Origin: Bidens hawaiensis
Lineage: Eukaryota; Streptophyta; Magnoliopsida; Asterales; Asteraceae
Direction: 5' to 3'
Assembly (NCBI GenBank): GCA_021521415.1
Contig: JAIQDT010000107.1
Location: forward strand, 2,232,001-2,296,000
Length of the DNA: 64,000 nt
The first letter of the stretch is position 1. Each line of letters starts with the position of its first letter. Both the position numbers and the translations under genes were made by a program. Positions 45,301 through 56,621 of the stretch are shown piece by piece. The notes beneath the pieces are model-generated. The model did not search any database, was not told the DNA's origin, and saw nothing but the letters and a program-made list of their open reading frames with translations.

Positions 45301-45755
45301 CTATTGAGTTTAACGTTGGTGACAACGTGATGCTTAAGGTCTCGCCTTGGAAGAGAATTATTCGTTTCAGGAAGAGAGGAAAGTTGAGTCCAAGGTACAT
45401 TGGACCGTTCAAGATCATAGATCGTGTGGGTGAAATGGCTTACAAGCTTGACTTACCTGCTGAACTGGAAGGAATTCACTCTACTTTTCATGTTTCTCAA
45501 TTGAGGAAGTGTCTAGCTAATTACACGTCACTTGTGCCGTTAGAGGACATCAAAGTTGATGAACAGTTAAACTATATCGAGCAACCCGTAAAAATAGTTG
45601 ACCGCAAGGAAATACAGCTTCGTCATAAAGTTATTCCTTTGGTGAAAATGATATGGAATCGTCGTAAAGGATCAGATGTCACTTGGGAAGTTAAAGAAGA
45701 GATGCGCAAGTTTTATCCAGATTTTTTAAGTAATAGTCCCCGAAACCTCTTTTAA
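42381..45755 (+). pseudogene. Tekay-3 pol remnant: protease, RT, RNase H, integrase, chromodomain
   Basis: The frame 42381-43205 carries the protease ([13 protein letters not shown], where the usual D-T-G-A-D is altered to D-S-G-A-N) and the start of RT ([20 protein letters not shown]). RT continues through a stop with [10 protein letters not shown] and a damaged catalytic box (FINDILIYS, with N for the first D). The thumb lies at 43565-43795. RNase H has [11 protein letters not shown] near 44170-44210. Integrase pieces lie at 44317-45143 ([29 protein letters not shown] with G replacing the expected R after E). The chromodomain piece (45327-45755) is open: [20 protein letters not shown] to [10 protein letters not shown] 57-bp local duplication lies at about 44774-44850. 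Confidence 0.88.
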
Positions 45756-45764
45756 TGATAGACT

Positions 45765-46219
45765 TGTAACATCCGACGTTTGAAAATAATTAATAAAGAA
45801 AGTTATTATTATTTTTTGAGTTTTATTTGATGATGTTTAAAATAATATAACAATAAGACGAGTAGGCTTAAAATAGACGGACATAAAATTTAATATGGAG
45901 TTAGTGAGCTAATGGGCTTAAGGTCCATGCGCTTAAGGTATAAATATACCTTAAACCCTTAAACCCTATCCACTCTTTATTTTAAAAATACACACTCAAA
46001 ACACACACACCTTGAATCTAAGAAATTTGCAAGAACAAGTTCAACACGATTCAAGAAAAGAAGAAAATGTTAAAGATCTAGATTGATTAGAGGTATGTTT
46101 TAATTTATACGCTCGTTAGTTAAGTTTGGCTCGTTATGATTTCTAGATCTAATAAAAATGGGGTTTATAATCTATAAAGATATAAACTTGGATCTAACTA
46201 AATTAAATCTTGGTTTATA
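45765..46219 (+). repeat. Tekay-3 3' LTR, truncated
   Basis: Matches 39762-40213, including the start TGTAACATCCGACG. The match ends at about 46219 where an AAT-rich microsatellite zone begins. Confidence 0.8.
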
Positions 46220-46284
46220 CTAATAATATATAAGTAATAGCAATAATAATAATAATATTTAACAAAGGCAGCCGCGGCATAAGC

Positions 46285-46338
<54 letters not shown>

Positions 46339-46503
46339 CCTTCATCTCATAAAAAAGAAAGAAGGAAAAGAGAAAGAAGTAGTAGCTAAGTATATTATAT
46401 AATAAATTTAAAGGTATTTTTAATAACACACTTGTTTCTTGGATGGTTGGTTAGTCCATTGTGTTGTTGTTTGGGTTGTCACAGGATTGAGACCGGCTTT
46501 CAC
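46220..46503. other. AAT microsatellite and spacer
   Basis: AAT/ATA repeats at about 46245-46260 and 46285-46335, then a purine-rich stretch. No gene. Confidence 0.6.
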
Positions 46504-46727
46504 AATAACTTTTGCGAGACAGCTAGATGCATCAGCACAAGGATTTAAATAAAGAGAAAAGATCTGTTAACTTGTTTGCTGGGTAGTTTGGTGGTTAAGT
46601 CATTAGTTGCGAGACAATAACTTTTGCGAGACAGCTAGATGCATCAGCACAAGGATTTAAATAAAGAGAAAAGATCTGTTAACTTGTTTGCTGGGTAGTT
46701 TGGTGGTTAAGTCATTAGTTGCGAGAC
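46504..46727 (+). repeat. Exact 112-bp tandem duplication
   Basis: 46504-46615 and 46616-46727 are identical by eye. Each unit ends with a tRNA-like D-arm segment (tagtttggtggttaagtc) and ttgcgagac. Perfect identity implies a recent duplication. Confidence 0.92.
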
Positions 46728-46790
46728 AGGGAACCCGGGATCGAACCCCGCCTCTCGCAAATTAATTTTTGCAAGTTCTAAATCACGAGA
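46680..46790 (+). repeat. SINE-like sequence with Pol III A and B boxes
   Basis: A-box-like TAGTTTGGTGG (about 46698-46708) and B-box-like GGATCGAACCCCG (about 46738-46750), about 40 bp apart as in a tRNA. The segments tgcgaga and tctcgca can pair as an arm. This fits a tRNA-derived SINE head. The duplication above repeats the A-box part but not the B box. Confidence 0.5.
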
Positions 46791-47050
46791 TGGGCTTGGG
46801 GGCCAAATGGGCTTGCGATATGGGCCTGGATTTACAAATGGGCTTGCAAGATGGGATGGGCTTAGATCTGGATTACAAGATGGGCTTAGATATGAATTTA
46901 TAAGATTGGCTTGAAATTGGGTTTGGCAGAATGGCAGGTGTGCTGGTTAATATAACTTAGGTACCAAAAAACAATAAACCGAACTAACCGACCTTGCCAA
47001 CTCTGTTAGACCGCGTTAACTTTTAGAAAACAAGTTAGCTGCTAAATGAA
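46780..47050. other. Spacer with repeated gatgggctt words
   Basis: Short (g/a)atgggcttg words recur at 46790-46900. No gene seen. Confidence 0.5.
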
Positions 47051-47052
47051 AG

Positions 47053-47054
<2 letters not shown>

Positions 47055-47110
<56 letters not shown>
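47055..47110. repeat. TA microsatellite
   Basis: About 55 bp of pure AT dinucleotides, the left border of the TIR element. A matching tract lies at 59916-59954. Confidence 0.95.
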
Positions 47111-47113
<3 letters not shown>

Positions 47114-47489
47114 ATTATGTTCATTTCAGAAGTGATTTTATTTTATAGCGAGAACTGTGAGAAGTGATCTCAACCATTAGATTATTAATCAATTGTTAAA
47201 ACATTATTGCATTTATTGTAATTAATAAAACTTGAAAGACATTAAAATATATAAGAAATGGGTAGTATAGGTAGAAAAAATAATACATTATTTAATTTAT
47301 TTCATCTATCCCTAAATAAAAGCTCAAAAATTTATGATTTGTAAGTTACAATTTATTTATTTTATTATATGTTAGTGTAAGATTTAAATTTGTTGTTTTT
47401 TCACCAATACAAAGTTTTTAATTTATAACATTTAACCAAAATAGTATCTTCATCATCGATTGCTATTTTGAAAAAAAAAATTGAATAAG

Positions 47490-47935
47490 TGTAAGACGGA
47501 AAAAAATGTGTACGAATAAACTAAAAATGTGTAGGAAAAGAAATAAGATGTGTATGAGAAGAAAAAACATGTGTAGGAAAAATTATAAGATGTGTATGAG
47601 AAAATTAAAGGTGTAGGAAAAAAAATGAAGATGCGTAGGAAGAAACAAAATATGCGTAGAAAAACTGAAGATGTGTAGGACCAAAGAAAAAAGTGTACGG
47701 CGAAATTGTAGACGTGTAGGAAAAAAAGTTTTTGTGTATAAGAAAATTAAAGACATGTATGAAAAAAAATAAGATGTGTATGAGAAAATTAAAGATGTGT
47801 AGGACAAAAAACATGTGTATGAAGAAATTAAAAATGTGTAGGAAACAAATTTAGACGTGTACGAAAAAATTAAAGATATGTAGAAAAATTTTGCAGAGGC
47901 ATAGGGAAAATTTATAGTTGTGTAGGGTGAATTCA
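47490..47935 (+). repeat. Minisatellite gtgta(g/t)gaaaa... in the TIR element
   Basis: About 20 diverged units of about 20 bp of the form atgtgtaggaaaaaattaaag. Long frames on the minus strand here (47583-47936) are only the translated repeat. Confidence 0.85.
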
Positions 47936-48629
47936 AGAGATAAGGTACAAAAAATGTAAAGATTAATTTATTGTTTTATGGATTTTTAAATCTTTTTAGT
48001 TATTTTGATTAGATTAATTATATTAGTTAGAAGTGTAACTTGCATTGGTTTAATTATATATATTAATGGGAGAGAAAATACATTTATGGAGAATACTTTA
48101 ATATCCTTTTCTTATGTTTTTAATGATTCAAGATTGAAAATAAATGAGTGGTTCTGTAAGGCCCCGAACCCGGTAGCCCTACTTTAGCGTCGGATTTACT
48201 CATAAACACAGTTCTTACAAATCAGAGTTAATTAAAACTTTCGCGGAATATAAAAACTTTCATAAAACATTACAGCAATCGAAAACTTGCCTTAATTAAA
48301 CATTCTTGTCTTTCAAAATAAACGTCAATTAACATTAAAACATCTTGAGTCTTCAGATGCCAGTCTTCTATTCGCCCACCATGTGCCCGCTCAAGCTAGC
48401 TGTCTCATTCTACTCACCTGCGTGCATACTAAAAGTCAGCTACGCTGAGTGAATTCTAGTTAATCGGACGCCATACAATACATACACATACATACATATC
48501 CGAAGATACATATCCATACTTAATCCGTTACCCTACTACCATACATACATACATATCTACAATCACCAACCTCAGTCTACCGAGAGTACGTTCATAGTCC
48601 GCCGTCTATACCTGTACTCAAGATCGTGA

Positions 48630-48995
48630 ACACGTATAAGGTCCGCAGTCCTTACCTATGTTCACAAGTTTTGGTACGTGCAAGGTCCGCAGTCCTTCCC
48701 TGTACCATTCTACTATAACAACACGTACAAGGTCCTCAGTCCTTCCCTATGTTGCAACCTAAACCATAGCACGTACGAGGTCCACAGTCCTCCCCTATGC
48801 TATCACAACACAAATATAGCACGTATAAGGTCCACAGTCCTTTCCTGTGCTGACGCCTATTTACAATACGTATAAGGTCCGCAGTCCTTATCTACGTTGG
48901 CGTCTATACCTATAACACGTATAAGGCCCACTGTCCCTATCTACGTTGACATCTATCATCTATATCACGTACAAGGCCCACCGTCCTTAACTACG
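48630..48995 (-). repeat. Hairpin minisatellite, 8 units of about 48 bp, in the solo LTR
   Basis: Units contain cacgta(t/c)aaggtcc(g/a)cagtcctt, where aagg pairs with cctt. Starts at about 48633, 48677, 48723, 48773, 48822, 48868, 48918 and 48966. Confidence 0.85.
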
Positions 48996-49182
48996 CCATC
49001 ACCTGCCAAGTCGATGTCCAACAGAAGCTAGAGGGATTTGCCATCCTAACTTACTACGTCAGACGTAGAACTCACGTACCATTCCTGTACCTGCATACAC
49101 TTACTTCGTATATACAATAAACACATCGTAGCATAAGAACACTCTAGGCGTTTCTCACATCATTCAATTAACAATCATGCTC

Positions 49183-49228
49183 CTTGTCGGTACGCGCAAT
49201 ATCCGAAGATCGTTCACGCCCCGACAAG
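49183..49228 (-). repeat. Hairpin CTTGTCGG...CCGACAAG in the solo LTR
   Basis: Perfect 8-bp arms (49183-49190 and 49221-49228) enclosing gcgcaatatccgaagatcgt. A sister copy of the loop lies 60 bp further on but was cut by Tekay-2 and continues at 58657. Versions also occur at about 32258 and 34064 in the related LTRs. Confidence 0.75.
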
Positions 49229-49295
49229 CATTCATTTATAACGATCATACATCATCCATATATAACATTCATATCTTCATTTACAACCTGACAGT

Positions 49296-51321
49296 TGTAA
49301 CACCCCGACCAAAGGCGGATTATACATCGGGGCGCCACATATTGTTTCATTACTCGTGACACTATTGGGTGTCAATATTTAATAAATACATTTATTCGCG
49401 CACGCGCAAGGTAAACACAAGATAACATAAATCATCATAAATCAATATATTATAAATCATAATATTCGAACAGCAAAAACTTGTCTTGATACATTTTAAT
49501 CTAGGTCCAAAATAAAGAAAACTTCCTATGTGTCCACAAGCTTCAGAACAGCTACAGAAAACCTGAACATGTGTTAAAATAAACGTCAAACACTTGCGTG
49601 TTGGTGAGAAATCAAGTTTAACACAATACATAGATAACAATAAATGTGCACGCAACACGTGTATGTCTGGTGTTTATCAAGGGTGCAATCAGATTGTGAT
49701 CAAGCCTAAATAGATCATAGCTCATAGTTCATAGTTCAATCCGTGCTCCCAATTGAGCACAAAAACGAGAAAACATCTGTGCAAGTGTAAACAAAGAAAA
49801 CCGTAAACGATAGGTCTCCCGTGTTCATCTAATGGATCCATGAAAACTTCGGAATAGGCCGAACAAAGCGGTTAATGATACACACATACAAATAAACAGC
49901 CAAGTAAACGTCCTCAACACATGGGATACTGCGCGACTAAAGTTCATAAACAAGTTTAAGACTCTAAGTTTGTACGAACACATGAACATCCCAAAACATT
50001 AAAAGCAAAAAGGGATTAGGTACGAGATTACTCACTTGATAAACGATGCGGTGTAAGATAAAGCAAGAACCAACTTTAAACAAGCACAAGTTAACCTATA
50101 AATAAGATTATTGTTTTAAGTCTTGATTATAAGTTAGCATAATTAATAAGTAAGTTATTATATATATTATATATTACCGGAAAAGCAGGGCAGAACAGGG
50201 AGGAATACGGAGGCAAGGGGAGAGACGGTAGAGGATCAACGGCAGAGAGCAAGGAAGAACAGGAGAGATTAAGTGCTTGTGTGTGTAGTGTTAGGAAAAA
50301 TAATACTATTATTTATAGAGAAACCCTAGGGAACACAATCCCTAGAAAAGGGGAAAAGATCTCAAAAAGCAAAAGATTCCAAAAGCAAAAGATATCAAAA
50401 GATATGGTAGCAGGGAAAAAGAGAAAAAGCTGACAGGTTAACAGTAAAAAGGCATGGGCGGATCAGATAAAGGTACTGGTCAAAGCATGGAAAAAGCAGA
50501 TTTCCAAAGATAATGTCAGTCACTTTTTCTGCCAACCAATGGGGTTGGTACGCATGCTGCGCCAAAAGTGGCTTTTCAGACATAAAGCAGATTAGGTCAA
50601 CAGCACAAAAGATAAGACAACACAAAAGCAAACGGCTAGATTAAACAGAAGAAAACTCAAAGGGTTTAGCGCGAGAAGGCTCGAGCGCGAAGGCAGACAG
50701 AACCAACCTTAACGCGTCGCGGAAAGAACTACATTTCTAAGCGCGCCGCGGGAAGAATCACATTTCTTAGCGCGCCGCGGGAGGAACTAAAATTCCTAGC
50801 GCGCCGCGGGAAGAACTATAATTCTTCGCGCGTCGAGGGATGAACTACGATTCTTAGCGCGCTGTGAGAAGAACTACAAATCCTTAGCGCGTCGCGGGAA
50901 GAACTACCGTTCTTAGCGCGCTGCGAGAAGAATTACAATTCTTAGCGCGCAGCGAGAAGAGTTCGTCTCGCGTATCGCTGTAACAGGTGGTCTTCACGCA
51001 GGATTCCTTGTAAGGGGTCTAGCGCGTGGAGCTGCGCAGACAACCTTAGGCGGGAAGGAACAAAGGACAAGCAAAGAGTTAGAAGAAAAAGAGGGAAACA
51101 AGGCGTAAGGGCGGGACGGCGACAAGAGGGAAAAGAAGGCGGAAAGAGAGAAGGAAGAGGGACGGGACGGCGGAAAGAAAGAGAGAGAGAGGCGGGAAGG
51201 AAAATATTTTATTATTATTAAAAGTAAAATATAAGTATAAATAAATATTAAATCATAAAAGAAAGAGATCGGGTCAGAGAAACGGGTACCTGGGTCGGGT
51301 CGGATCGGGGCAGATGTCACA
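49296..51321 (-). repeat. Tekay-2 3' LTR (left), 2026 bp
   Basis: TGTAACACCCCGACC to GCAGATGTCACA on the + strand. Contains the 29-bp GC-rich minisatellite and a TATA box copy (50310-50317). Confidence 0.95.
50711..50960 (-). repeat. 29-bp GC-rich hairpin minisatellite, Tekay-2 left LTR, about 9 units
   Basis: Units gcgcgc(c/t)gcggga then agaactacaattctta; aagaa pairs with ttctt. In the twin LTR it lies upstream of the TATA box, that is in U3. Confidence 0.9.
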
Positions 51322-51333
51322 GTCTCCCCTACT
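51322..51333 (-). promoter_or_regulatory. Tekay-2 polypurine tract
   Basis: Minus strand agtaggggagac beside the 3' LTR. Confidence 0.85.
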
Positions 51334-51355
51334 TTAAGAAATTTCGTCCCGAAAT

Positions 51356-54300
51356 TTATCTCGAAGTAGGTTGCGCAGAGAACAGGTGCGGGTACTTGAT
51401 CTTCATTTGATCTTCCCTTTCCCATGTAAACTCGGCTCCGCGCTTGGACTCCCAGCGAACTTTAACAATAGGGATGCGACTGCGCTTGGTTTGCTTTACC
51501 TCGCGATCTATAATCTCAACAGGCTTCTCAACGAAATGCATAGTTTCATCAACTTGAACTTCATCAAGTGGAATGTGAAGGTTCTCGTCAGCTAAACACT
51601 TCTTGAGATTGGATACATGGAACGTTGGATGCACATTACTGAGCGCGGGCGGCAGGTCAAGTCTGTAGGCAACTTTTCCTACACGCGCGAGAATCTTAAA
51701 TGGTCCAACATATCGAGGAGCAAGCTTACCTTTCTTCCCAAAGCGGACAACACCCTTCCAGGGCGACACTTTGAGGAGAACAAGATCATCAACTTGAAAT
51801 TCGAGAGGCTTTCGCCTGCGATCTGCGTAACTCTTCTGTCGGCTTCTGGCAGTCAGCAGATGATCACGGATCTTGGCGATTTTATCGGTTGTCTCTTGAA
51901 CAAGTTCGGGTCCTGTGATTTGAGTTTCACCCACTTCGCTCCAACAGATCGGGGAGCGGCACTTACGACCGTAAAGTGCTTCAAATGGAGCCATACCAAT
52001 ACTGGAATGATAGCTGTTATTATAAGAGAACTCAATCAAAGGCAGGTGCGAATCCCAATTACCTCCAAAATCAAGAACACAAGATCGGAGCATATCCTCA
52101 AGAGTTTGAATAGTTCGCTCAGACTGTCCGTCAGTCTGAGGATGATATGCCGTACTCATGTCCAAGCGAGTTCCTAGCGCAGATTGGAGAGATTTCCAAA
52201 AGCGAGATATAAAACGGCCATCGCGATCGGATATGATGCTCAAAGGAGTACCATGGCGGCAGACAATTTCCTTGACATAAAGCTGCGCGAGTTGCTCAAC
52301 ACGGTAGTTTTCACGAATGGGCAGAAAGTGAGCAGACTTAGTCAAACGATCCACTATTACCCAAATGCTATCATGTTTGCTTGCTGTCAAAGGTAACTTG
52401 GTAATAAAGTCCATCGCTACACATTCCCATTTCCACGTAGGAATTTCTGGTTGTTCGAGCAAACCAGATGGGCGTTGGTGTTCAGCTTTTACCTTAGAAC
52501 AAGTCAGGCATCTAGCTACGAACACAGCAATATCCTTCTTCATACCGGGCCACCAATAAGTTATGCGCAAATCCTTGTACATCTTATCAGCGCCGGGATG
52601 AATAGAATATCGAGATTTGTGCGCTTCACTCAGGATATCAGCGCGAAGATTCTCATCAAAGGGAATCCAGATGCGATTAAGATAACAGAGAATTCCACTC
52701 AGATTGGGCACAAAATGCGCTTCCGCGCCACACGCTAACTCGGCGCGAAGATTACCATTACTGATGGATGCGCGCTGCGCGTCACGAATACGCGATTCAA
52801 GGTTGCTTTGAATCGGCGCGAAGTGAAGCTGGGTGCGCGGCAAGATACAGTTAAGCTGGCAGGGTTTTCGGCTGAGCGCATCGGCTACCACATTAGCCTT
52901 ACCAGGATGATACCGGATCTCACAATCGTAATCGCTGATGAGTTCGTTCCATCGGCGTTGTCTCATGTTAAGTTCCTTCTGATCAAAGATATGCTGAAGG
53001 CTTTTATGGTCAGTGTAGAGGATACACTTAGTACCATAAAGGTAGTGTCTCCAGATCTTCAAGGCAAAAACAACTGCACCAAGTTCGAGATCGTGAGTTG
53101 TATAATTCTTTTCATGAACCTTAAGTTGCCTTGATGCGTAAGAGTTAACCTTGCCTCGTTGCATAAGAACACAACCGAGACCTTGGTTGGAGGCATCGCA
53201 GTACACGACAAAATCATCATTACCCTCAGGTAGCGCAAGAACAGGAGCTTCACACAACAAACGCTTGAGCGTCAGAAAGGCTTCTTCTTGCTTCGAGCCC
53301 CAAATATACGGTTTACCTTTGTGCGTTAGAGCTGTTAAAGGCAAAGCGATCTTCGAGTAGTTCGAAATGAAGCGCCGGTAATAACCAGCTAAGCCCAGAA
53401 AGGAACGGATCTCGGAAGGAGAGGATGGCGTAATCCAGTTCTTGATTGCTTCAATTTTGGATGGGTCGACATGAATACCCATCTTGTTAACAACATGACC
53501 AAGAAACTGTACTTCATCAGACCAGAATTCACACTTGGAAAGCTTAGCATAGAGCTGCTCGGTTCGAAGCTTCTGCAACACCAACCGGAGATGTTGCTCA
53601 TGCTCGGCCTTGGTCTTAGAATACACCAGAACATCATCGATAAACACGATCACGAATTTATCCAAGAAAGGCCTACACACCCGATTCATTAGATCCATGA
53701 AGACGGCGGGTGCGTTGGTTAAACCGAAGGACATGACCAAGAATTCAAAATGGCCATAACGAGTTCGAAAAGCAGTCTTCGGAACATCTTCATCGCGGAT
53801 GCGCAACTGGTGATAGCCAGAGCGGAGATCAATCTTGGAAAAACAAGAGGCACCTTGGAGTTGGTCAAAGAGGTCGTCGATATGCGGTAAGGGATACCGG
53901 TTCTTAATGGTGAGTTTGTTCAACTCGCGGTAATCAATACACATGCGAAACGAACCATCTTTCTTTTTAACGAACAACACCGGAGCACCCCAGGGCGAAG
54001 AGCTAGGGCGGATGAATCCTTTAGCAGTCAACTCTTGAAGTTGACTTGCCAATTCTTGCATCTCAGCGGGCGCAAGACGGTAAGGAGATTTGGCTACGGG
54101 GGAAGCACCAGGGACAAGATCAATACGGAACTTGACTTCACGAGCGGGAGGGATACCAGGAAGATCATCAGGAAAGACTTCAGGGAAATCACGCACAACA
54201 GGGATATCGCGAAGCTTCATCTTTCCTTCATCGGGTTTAACCACATGGGCTAGAAATGCAATACACCTTTTCCGCATGAGCCTTCGGGCTTCGGCGCAAG

Positions 54301-55969
54301 ACATAAGTTTAAGACCGCGGGAGGGTTTTTCGCCGTAGATATGAAGATCACCATTTTCTCGAGGTATGCGAATCAACTTCTTGGCGCAAATAACTTCGGC
54401 GCGATTCTTCGAGAGCCAGTCCATACCAATGATAACATCAAAGCTCCCAAGAGGCATGGGGATGAGGTCGATCAGAAAATCGTTTTCGTTAAGGTTAAGC
54501 GTGCAATTTTTAATCACAGAGTTAATTAAAATAGTTTCACCATTAGCCAATTCAACTGAAAAATCTTCTTTTAAGTTATCGCGCGGTCGCGCAAGCTTCT
54601 GCTCGAAGGCGCGAGAGATAAAACTTCGATCGGCGCCAGTATCAAAAAGTACAGAAGCATAAAATCCGTTAAGCAAAAATGTACCATTAACTACGTCATT
54701 ATTCGCTTGCGCTTGGTGCGCGGTTATATTAAAAGCTCGTCCACGCGTTACTTGGTTTGAAATCTGGTTCACCGGATTCGCTTGCGTGATTTGCACTTGT
54801 AGTCTCGGGCACGCGTTCCGGAAATGACTGGGATCACCGCAGTTAAAGCACGATCTGGGTCGTGGGTTTTGGTAGGTTGGTTGAGGGTTTTGCGGGTAGA
54901 CTGGTGGTGTTGGCGCAATTGGATTGGCGGGAAGGACTCTACAGTTTTCTGCAAGGTGACCAGCGCGGCCACATCGGGTACAAAGTCGACATGGGACTTG
55001 AGGTGGGTGGTGGAGTCTACAGGTTGGGCAAAAGGGTTGATTTCCTGTGTAAGGTTTCTTAGGTGGCGGGGCAGGGAGTGCGGGATTGGTTAAGGCATAG
55101 TTGTGGACTACAGGAGGTGTTGGGTAGGTTGACAGTGGGTTAAGCGCGTAAACTGGAGGTTGATAAATGGGTTGCTGGACAATGGGCGGGTTGGTAAGCG
55201 CATAGGCCTTGCGCCTGCGCTTGAGGTTGTTACGGTTCGAGGGTTCAGGTTTGGTTTCTGTTGGTTCAGGGGCAGTCTTGGTGAGTTTGGTCTCTTCTGT
55301 TCCCCGCAGGAACAGGGTTCCTGCTCTGACATGGTTGTCGCTGAGCACAGCGGCCAACTCGATGGCGTCAGAGAGGGTTACTGGGTTTCTGGCCCATACA
55401 GAATCTTGAATTTCCATGGGGAGACCCCCAAGGAATTTCTCTATAGCTCGGCGGGAAGGGGTAACAAGGTGAGGGACAAGCAGGCTTAGTTCATGGAAGC
55501 GCGTCGCGTACTCGCGCTCTTCGCCACTGTATTGCTTAAGATTCCAAAATTCTTCCTCCAGGCGCTTAACTTCGTTGGGAGGGCAGAATTCTCGCGTCAG
55601 AATTTCCTTGAATTCCTCCCAGAGCATGTTGGAAGCAGTTTCTGCGCCACGCGCATGAGCTACTCCATTCCACCATGTAAGCGCTCTAGATTCCAGGACA
55701 CTGGAAGCATATAGGGTTCGTCTGTCTGAGGGGCATTGGGTGTGGAGGAAAGTGTTTTCTATTTTCTCAAGCCACTGGAGCATCACGGTGGCTCCTTCAA
55801 GACCTGTGAACTTTGGAGGGTTACCCGCGTTGAAGGATTTAATGTTATAACTGGAGGTATTATTTTGGCTCAAGGCTTGGGCTATCGCGGCGGCCATTTC
55901 CTGGGAACGTTGCTGTCTACGCATGCGCGAGGCTTCTCTTCTCTGAAATCGGCGAGATAGCGGAGGCAT
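51356..55969 (-). CDS. Tekay-2 gag-pol polyprotein, 1537 residues, uninterrupted
   Basis: Single frame for all retrotransposon functions. Basic N-terminus; capsid about residues 45-230. A P- and Y-rich linker (255-310) repeats YALTNP-type motifs. Two zinc knuckles follow at 330-343 ([14 protein letters not shown]) and 374-387 ([14 protein letters not shown]). Protease has DTGADRS at 443-449. RT runs about 640-820, with catalytic D713 and FIDD at 776-779. RNase H runs about 915-1035 ([24 protein letters not shown]). Integrase has zinc ligands H1117, H1124, C1154 and C1157 and catalytic D1187, D1248 and E1284 (35 residues between the last two). A Tekay-type chromodomain lies at about 1475-1530. 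Oddities: MSFGL replaces the conserved MPFGL at 746-750, and CFSKID replaces the usual YFSKID. The start [10 protein letters not shown] is the first ATG after the leader. Length is normal for the family. Confidence 0.96.
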   Translation of the reverse strand: MPPLSRRFQRREASRMRRQQRSQEMAAAIAQALSQNNTSSYNIKSFNAGNPPKFTGLEGATVMLQWLEKIENTFLHTQCPSDRRTLYASSVLESRALTWWNGVAHARGAETASNMLWEEFKEILTREFCPPNEVKRLEEEFWNLKQYSGEEREYATRFHELSLLVPHLVTPSRRAIEKFLGGLPMEIQDSVWARNPVTLSDAIELAAVLSDNHVRAGTLFLRGTEETKLTKTAPEPTETKPEPSNRNNLKRRRKAYALTNPPIVQQPIYQPPVYALNPLSTYPTPPVVHNYALTNPALPAPPPKKPYTGNQPFCPTCRLHHPPQVPCRLCTRCGRAGHLAENCRVLPANPIAPTPPVYPQNPQPTYQNPRPRSCFNCGDPSHFRNACPRLQVQITQANPVNQISNQVTRGRAFNITAHQAQANNDVVNGTFLLNGFYASVLFDTGADRSFISRAFEQKLARPRDNLKEDFSVELANGETILINSVIKNCTLNLNENDFLIDLIPMPLGSFDVIIGMDWLSKNRAEVICAKKLIRIPRENGDLHIYGEKPSRGLKLMSCAEARRLMRKRCIAFLAHVVKPDEGKMKLRDIPVVRDFPEVFPDDLPGIPPAREVKFRIDLVPGASPVAKSPYRLAPAEMQELASQLQELTAKGFIRPSSSPWGAPVLFVKKKDGSFRMCIDYRELNKLTIKNRYPLPHIDDLFDQLQGASCFSKIDLRSGYHQLRIRDEDVPKTAFRTRYGHFEFLVMSFGLTNAPAVFMDLMNRVCRPFLDKFVIVFIDDVLVYSKTKAEHEQHLRLVLQKLRTEQLYAKLSKCEFWSDEVQFLGHVVNKMGIHVDPSKIEAIKNWITPSSPSEIRSFLGLAGYYRRFISNYSKIALPLTALTHKGKPYIWGSKQEEAFLTLKRLLCEAPVLALPEGNDDFVVYCDASNQGLGCVLMQRGKVNSYASRQLKVHEKNYTTHDLELGAVVFALKIWRHYLYGTKCILYTDHKSLQHIFDQKELNMRQRRWNELISDYDCEIRYHPGKANVVADALSRKPCQLNCILPRTQLHFAPIQSNLESRIRDAQRASISNGNLRAELACGAEAHFVPNLSGILCYLNRIWIPFDENLRADILSEAHKSRYSIHPGADKMYKDLRITYWWPGMKKDIAVFVARCLTCSKVKAEHQRPSGLLEQPEIPTWKWECVAMDFITKLPLTASKHDSIWVIVDRLTKSAHFLPIRENYRVEQLAQLYVKEIVCRHGTPLSIISDRDGRFISRFWKSLQSALGTRLDMSTAYHPQTDGQSERTIQTLEDMLRSCVLDFGGNWDSHLPLIEFSYNNSYHSSIGMAPFEALYGRKCRSPICWSEVGETQITGPELVQETTDKIAKIRDHLLTARSRQKSYADRRRKPLEFQVDDLVLLKVSPWKGVVRFGKKGKLAPRYVGPFKILARVGKVAYRLDLPPALSNVHPTFHVSNLKKCLADENLHIPLDEVQVDETMHFVEKPVEIIDREVKQTKRSRIPIVKVRWESKRGAEFTWEREDQMKIKYPHLFSAQPTSR

Positions 55970-56609
55970 TCTATAAAAATTTTAATTTTAGTTAATATCT
56001 TGGTTTTAGCGCAAAGTTTTAATCTTATAAAGCTTGGTTTCGCGGAGTCAGTTACTGTCAAAAGTTAAAGTAAAATAAATGACCCTAAATGCAGACTTAA
56101 TAAAGGTAACAAATTCGAATCAAGAATCGACAATTCATGTATCACCATGACTTTTCGAATTCCCAATTTAAAATATACGAGCAAACGAGTATTGGAGATT
56201 GACGATTCATGTATCACCATGACTTTTCAATCCTCGATATGAAATATACAAGAAAATGAGTATTGGAGGTTGACAATTCATGTATCACCATGACTTTTCA
56301 AGTCTCCAACCTCAGAACATAATCGTAAATGGAAATTGAAAATCAACTATTCATGTATCACCATGACTTTTCGGATTTTCAAACCCAACAAACGAATATG
56401 TAAGAAAAATCAATAAAAATCGAAATTCAACAAAAATCGAAATATCGCGAAATAAAACATAAAATCATATACTGCGCAAGCGCGAGCATATTCATAAATA
56501 ACGAGTAATTAACAATAAGCGCGCAAACACGAGATTTCTCTCATGCGCGAGAAGGGACTCTTAGGTATTCTAGGCCGTTACGTCTAACCACCTATCCTAA
56601 AGTCAACGA
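55970..56609 (-). other. Tekay-2 leader between primer site and gag
   Basis: 640 bp without a gene. Contains the four-unit stem-loop array (56124-56382). Flanks are A/T-rich. Confidence 0.75.
56124..56382 (-). repeat. Leader array of four stem-loops with identical loop core and covarying stems
   Basis: A 24-nt core (56133-56156, 56205-56228, 56276-56299, 56349-56372) is identical in all four; its centre is GTATCACCATGAC and it can itself fold (TCATG with CATGA). Spacing is 72, 71 and 73. Flanking arms differ but pair within each unit: GAATCGA with TCGAATTC (one bulge); GAGATTGA with TCAATCCTC (one bulge); TTGGAGGTTGA with TCAAGTCTCCAA (small internal loop); TTGAAAATC with GATTTTCAA (perfect). 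The element RNA is the minus strand. Confidence 0.88.
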
Positions 56610-56621
56610 GCTCTGATACCA
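56610..56621 (-). promoter_or_regulatory. Tekay-2 primer-binding site (initiator-Met tRNA)
   Basis: Minus strand TGGTATCAGAGC, three bases from the 5' LTR. Confidence 0.93.

Larger units (their letters stand above)
39762..46219 (+). mobile_element. Tekay-3: decayed Tekay-like retrotransposon, 3' LTR truncated
   Basis: 5' LTR 39762-40710, primer site, gag, protease, RT, RNase H, integrase and chromodomain in order, then a 3' LTR that matches the 5' LTR for only about 450 bp. Both LTRs begin TGTAACAT(T/C)CGACG. Many stops and frameshifts show it is old. It inserted into the gag of another Tekay-like element. No target duplication can be read because the right end is lost. Confidence 0.85.

Noticed and set aside
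46680..46790. A functional tRNA gene
   Set aside because: A and B boxes are present but the cloverleaf is incomplete (no acceptor stem or anticodon arm seen); called SINE-like.
47583..47936. Minus-strand frame of 117 codons rich in SYTS and FSYT
   Set aside because: Translation of the minisatellite in the TIR element; periodic only because the DNA is.
51617..55489. Plus-strand frames of 60-186 codons across Tekay-2 gag-pol
   Set aside because: Antisense to the intact 1537-residue frame; the longest have no recognisable domain.
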